IMG/VR virus record: IMGVR_UViG_3300032562_002558
Coordinates: 1 to 26,181 of that record
Source: a virus
DNA: 26,181 bases
Direction: 5' to 3' (one strand)
How positions within the stretch are numbered: position 1 is the stretch's first letter; each line of letters opens with the position of its first letter. The notes under the pieces are model-generated. The model was not told the DNA's origin. It searched no databases and saw only the letters and a list, made by a program, of their open reading frames with translations. Both the position numbers and the translations under genes were made by a program. This document shows, one piece after another, positions 23,562 through 26,181 of the stretch.

Positions 23562-23901
23562 GCCCCCGCTCCACTATCGCCTCCAGGGAGCCGTTCTCCA
23601 GCATGATTGCCCGCTCCTGCAGGAGATTCAGATCACCGGCGGAAAGCTTCTTCAGCTCCCCAAGGGTGAGCGGGCCGGGGTGGTCACCGATCCGTACGAT
23701 CTGCCGGCGCAGTGCGTGCAGCCCCAGCATGGTATCGCTCACCAGGAGCTTGTAACCCTCGCCCTCGATGAAGACGGCGCGCTCGCTCTCCTCCGTAGCG
23801 TCGATCAGATCGCCGGCACTCGCCTCCCGGATCTCCGCCTCGTGGTGGACTTCCTCGCCGATCTTTAACCCCTTCTTTAACGTGACTTTAATGGTCGCCA
23901 T
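23554..23901 (-). CDS. Tail assembly chaperone, zero-frame product (Mu gp41-like), 115 aa
   Basis: The position between tail tube and tape measure, the size and the acidic helical make-up (IGEEVHHEAEIREASAGDLI, then GELKKLSAGDLNLLQERAIM) identify it as the gpG-like chaperone of the tail, equivalent to Mu gp41. It keeps the tape measure soluble and loads tube subunits. The last codons (GAG CGG GGG CGA GAT TAA) contain the Mu-type slippery site CGGGGGCGA. A minority of ribosomes should slip there by -2 and make a longer product (see next entry). Confidence 0.85.
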   Translation of the reverse strand: MATIKVTLKKGLKIGEEVHHEAEIREASAGDLIDATEESERAVFIEGEGYKLLVSDTMLGLHALRRQIVRIGDHPGPLTLGELKKLSAGDLNLLQERAIMLENGSLEAIVERGRD

Positions 23902-23904
23902 GAA

Positions 23905-24267
23905 CTACATCCTCTCGCAGGACATGCCGATCCATTTGACGGGGACCTTGCCGCCTTCCCCTGCGGTGATCTCCGGGGGAGTTGAGGACCAGGCGTTTTT
24001 GAGCACCCACACCTGCCCGGTGTCCGCCTCGAAGGTCACGGTGCCGTTGGTGACCGCCTGGATGTCCTCCAGGCTGGTGTCCTTGGTGATGCTGATCACG
24101 GAGTCGATGAAGGGCGCCACCGCCTCCTCGGCATAGCCGTGAACCTGGTCGCCGACCACTTCCTTACGGTTCACTCCGCCGACGTTGATCTTGGCGCCCT
24201 TATCGGTCAGCATGACCCTGCCATTGAATTTGACGGTTGCCCGCCCCAGTACCTGGTTTGATGCCAT
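23905..24267 (-). CDS. Phage tail tube protein (Mu gpM-like), 120 aa
   Basis: This is the subunit of the inner tail tube through which DNA passes. The family pattern is clear: RATVKFNGRVMLTDKGAKIN, then NGTVTFEADTGQVWVLKNAW and VKWIGMSCERM at the end. AGGAG lies 8 nt before ATG. It is separated from the sheath by a 209-nt gap with a terminator and palindrome, which could set a different expression level. It is followed 3 nt later by the chaperone. Confidence 0.9.
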   Translation of the reverse strand: MASNQVLGRATVKFNGRVMLTDKGAKINVGGVNRKEVVGDQVHGYAEEAVAPFIDSVISITKDTSLEDIQAVTNGTVTFEADTGQVWVLKNAWSSTPPEITAGEGGKVPVKWIGMSCERM

Positions 24268-24363
24268 TGATTAGTCTCCTACGGTTATGTTGCAGGGAAA
24301 TGCGATGGGGAGTTTTTTTTAACTACAGGGGGGATACTACGTGGACCTAGCGGGGTTTCATAC

Positions 24364-24377
24364 TTGAAGCGCTTCAA
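24364..24377. promoter_or_regulatory. Perfect 14-bp palindrome, possible operator
   Basis: TTGAAGCGCTTCAA is fully palindromic with a central CG, the shape of operators of LacI/GalR-type regulators. It lies between the sheath and tube genes, directly next to the terminator stem. No such regulator gene is in the window, and it could equally be part of a composite hairpin. Confidence 0.35.
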
Positions 24378-24416
24378 AAATTAAAGCCCCGATCCTATGA
24401 AGGAAAGGGGCTTTAA
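24376..24416 (-). terminator. Intrinsic terminator between sheath and tube genes
   Basis: TTAAAGCCCC (24381-24390) and GGGGCTTTAA (24407-24416) form a perfect 10-bp stem with a 16-nt loop. In the minus-strand direction five T residues follow (24380-24376). It sits 61 nt past the sheath stop, so part of the leftward transcript would end here and tube and later genes would depend on readthrough or a second promoter. Confidence 0.65.
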
Positions 24417-24476
24417 TAGTCTTTCATGGTGTAGCCTAAATTTGTTGCTGTGTCAACGGAGAATGATTGTCAGTCG

Positions 24477-25946
24477 CTAAAGCCTGAACTGCAAGAGGCC
24501 GGCGAACTGGATGAAGTTGTTGATCAGGTTGGGCGGGATGAGGGCGTTCACCCGGTTGCGGTTGTTGGCGTCGCGCTCGACGACCAGGTCGGCCTTGAAC
24601 TGGTCCACGTCCTCCACCAGGCCCGCCTCCTCCCACTCCCGCGCCAGGCAGAGCTGCTCCGCGGCAAGGATGTTGGGCGTGACGATCGCCTGCCCCTCGC
24701 CGAACCTGGTGCCGTTGTCGGCCAGCTTATGGCGCGGGTACTTGCCGGAGATCCGGTCGATGAGGGAGAAGCGCAGGTAGCTCACCAGAGCGGGCGTCGT
24801 GATGTCCAGGTAGACCTCGCTGGCAATCCCGCTCGCGTTGGTCTGGTTCATGGTGATGGCCCGGTCGATGCGGACCGTGCCTCCGGAGTCGACCGTGTAG
24901 GTGGAGATCCCGTCGTAGAGGAGCACGTTGCGCTCCTGGCCGTCCCAGGCCACGCCCATGGCCGGAGGCAGCAGCCCGGGAAGCGGCAGGGTCTTCAGCT
25001 GGCGCGCCGGGTCGATGGCGAGCGCCGCCGCGGAGACGATGCCGTTGACGGCCGCCCAGATGTAGGGCGGGTCGGGCACGACGTTGGTGCCGATGCATTC
25101 CATCAGGAAGCTGTTGCGGGTGGCGCCGTAGGTGCCGGTGGCCGAGTTGGTGCCGCGATATGCGGTGAAGCCGAGGCCGTCGATCTGGCGGGTCGGCAGC
25201 CAGCGGGAGGCGAGCTCCGCTTCCAGGATCGCCATGGAGCCGGCGTCGGCATAGGGCAGGATGATGGCGTTCCACTGTTCGCTCGCCATGGCCGCGATGA
25301 CGGGGGTAATGTCGGGATTGGCGGTGCCCCCGCTCATGGCGGTGATCGTGACGCTGATCCCTGCCGGCAGCGCGTCGCCGATCTGGTAGTTGATCCGGAG
25401 ATCGATGTCGTTGCCGGTGAGCCCCTTCCACCTGCAGGTGAGGTTCACCTTGGCGGGGTTCGCCCCGTCGACCGCTGCAGTGACAGGCATGGTGCCGTCG
25501 GCGTTGATGGCGGCGGCCACTGCAGTGGCCAGCTGGGCGGGGGTCATGGCGCTGGTGATCCCCGTCTGGTTCAGCTTGGCGGCGATATAGAGGTTCAGGG
25601 TGCCGGCGGTAGTGGCCGAGCCAGTGAAGAGGAGCGCCCCTAAGGCGGCAGCACCCGCCACGTTGTCGGCCAGGGCGAAGCCCCAGGTCTCCAGTGTGGT
25701 GTCCGCGTTCTTCAGCGCCCGGAACATCTCAGTGATCATGGAGCCCTTGCCCCAGGCTACCTGCGCCTCGTCTCCGACGTTGATGGGGACCAGGGTGTTG
25801 ACGGCGGCGGCACCGCCCAGGGCCTGGCCGAGCACCAGGACGCGATAGCGTGTCTGACTGGTACCCTGGCTGGCGCGGGAGGGGTCGACCTCGATGGCCA
25901 CGAAAGGGACCCGCTGGTTGGGGATGTTGTTGAATGCGACGGTCAT
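24477..25946 (-). CDS. Contractile tail sheath protein (Mu gpL-like), 489 aa
   Basis: This is the outer tail cylinder that contracts to drive the spike and tube into the target. N-terminal FNNIPNQRVPFVAIEVDPSR, then YRVLVLGQALG. The middle shows ASEQWNAIILPYADAGSMAI, FTAYRGTNSATGTYGATRNS and PPYIWAAVNGIVSAAALAID. The C-terminal domain contains VLLYDGISTYTVDSGGTVRI, DRAITMNQTN, then SLIDRISGKYPRHKLADNGT. These are the hallmarks of the phage sheath family in Mu-like phages. It overlaps the DUF2635 gene by 4 nt. Length is typical. Confidence 0.93.
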   Translation of the reverse strand: MTVAFNNIPNQRVPFVAIEVDPSRASQGTSQTRYRVLVLGQALGGAAAVNTLVPINVGDEAQVAWGKGSMITEMFRALKNADTTLETWGFALADNVAGAAALGALLFTGSATTAGTLNLYIAAKLNQTGITSAMTPAQLATAVAAAINADGTMPVTAAVDGANPAKVNLTCRWKGLTGNDIDLRINYQIGDALPAGISVTITAMSGGTANPDITPVIAAMASEQWNAIILPYADAGSMAILEAELASRWLPTRQIDGLGFTAYRGTNSATGTYGATRNSFLMECIGTNVVPDPPYIWAAVNGIVSAAALAIDPARQLKTLPLPGLLPPAMGVAWDGQERNVLLYDGISTYTVDSGGTVRIDRAITMNQTNASGIASEVYLDITTPALVSYLRFSLIDRISGKYPRHKLADNGTRFGEGQAIVTPNILAAEQLCLAREWEEAGLVEDVDQFKADLVVERDANNRNRVNALIPPNLINNFIQFAGLLQFRL

Positions 25947-26161
25947 TGCTGGTCACCTCCGGTTGCTTTCTTGGCCGGCGCGGCCGGTGCGGCCGGGACT
26001 CCGGGAGGGTCGCACTGCACGACGTCCTGGTCGGATTCGCGGCGCAGCCAGAAGGCCGATTTGGGTTTCTCCTCCCCCTCGGCGGCGAGCGGCAGCCGGG
26101 TGGCCGGGTCGCGCACGATGAGCCCCTCCCGGGACGGCTTGATGAAAAATGATGCGGGCAT
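25943..26161 (-). CDS. DUF2635 protein (Mu gp38-like), 72 aa
   Basis: The small protein just upstream of the sheath in Mu-like phages. FIKPSREGLIVRDPATRLPL (about 6-25) is its signature, followed by a low-complexity Pro/Ala tail (PPGVPAAPAAPAKKA). ATG is preceded by AAAGGAGC. It overlaps the sheath start by 4 nt, so translation is coupled. Its function in assembly is not known. Confidence 0.85.
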   Translation of the reverse strand: MPASFFIKPSREGLIVRDPATRLPLAAEGEEKPKSAFWLRRESDQDVVQCDPPGVPAAPAAPAKKATGGDQQ

Positions 26162-26181
26162 GATTGCTCCTTTAGTCCTGC

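Noticed and set aside
24450-25643. 397-codon plus-strand frame opposite the sheath gene
   Set aside because: It is the antisense shadow of a well-supported sheath gene in GC-rich DNA; its composition (Gly, Asp, Val, Arg) is typical of such shadows.

Overview
The window joins two different kinds of DNA. Positions 1 to about 9.8 kb look like accessory, partly AT-rich island DNA. Positions about 11.0 kb to the right edge are the tail module of a Mu-like (contractile-tailed, transposable) prophage, encoded entirely on the minus strand. Between them lie a truncated chemoreceptor gene and non-coding sequence. The host is probably a Gram-negative bacterium: there are Sec signal peptides, a lipoprotein with a lipobox, a BamE-like domain and a CZB-type chemoreceptor. 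The mixture is reminiscent of Geobacter-type Desulfuromonadota, but nothing in the window proves the taxon.

Left part. A secreted coiled-coil protein runs off the left edge on the minus strand (1-991). Four plus-strand genes follow: a conserved hypothetical, a small C2H2-like protein, a zinc-ribbon membrane protein, and a secreted protein with a BamE/SmpA-like C-terminus. They converge on a PDZ-domain lipoprotein. An orphan gene (4908-5534), preceded by five copies of a GTGCCA/TGGCAC motif, leads to a serine recombinase (5667-6290) that ends in its own intrinsic terminator.

The most striking structure lies directly behind that terminator. Seven degenerate repeats of about 34 nt recur every 69-72 bp (6328-6793), separated by unrelated 35-39 nt spacers. 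Most repeats form a short hairpin followed by an 8-nt tail close to ATTGAAAT, which is the layout of a type I/III CRISPR repeat. The repeats differ from each other, two of them (R3 and R6) carry compensatory stem changes, and no cas gene is present. A REPIN-like palindrome cluster follows (6847-6945). Then come a small membrane protein and an SF1 helicase. The helicase has lost its 5' end at a head-to-head junction (about 9812-9822) with a chemoreceptor that has also lost its 5' end.

Right part. Read from the right edge leftwards in phage order: DUF2635 protein, tail sheath, terminator and palindrome, tail tube, tail-assembly chaperone with a Mu-type -2 frameshift site (CGGGGGCGA), tape measure, gpN, gpP, gp45 spike, two small non-Mu genes (one membrane-spanning), gp46, gp47/J, gp48, collar fibre, small fibre-like protein, tailspike, Dam-type methyltransferase, and an intrinsic terminator at 11062-11107. 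Beyond it, a pair of 15-bp direct repeats and a TG dinucleotide near 11005 may mark the right end of the prophage. The collar fibre and the tailspike both start with Sec signal peptides behind good ribosome binding sites, which is odd for proteins normally assembled in the cytoplasm.
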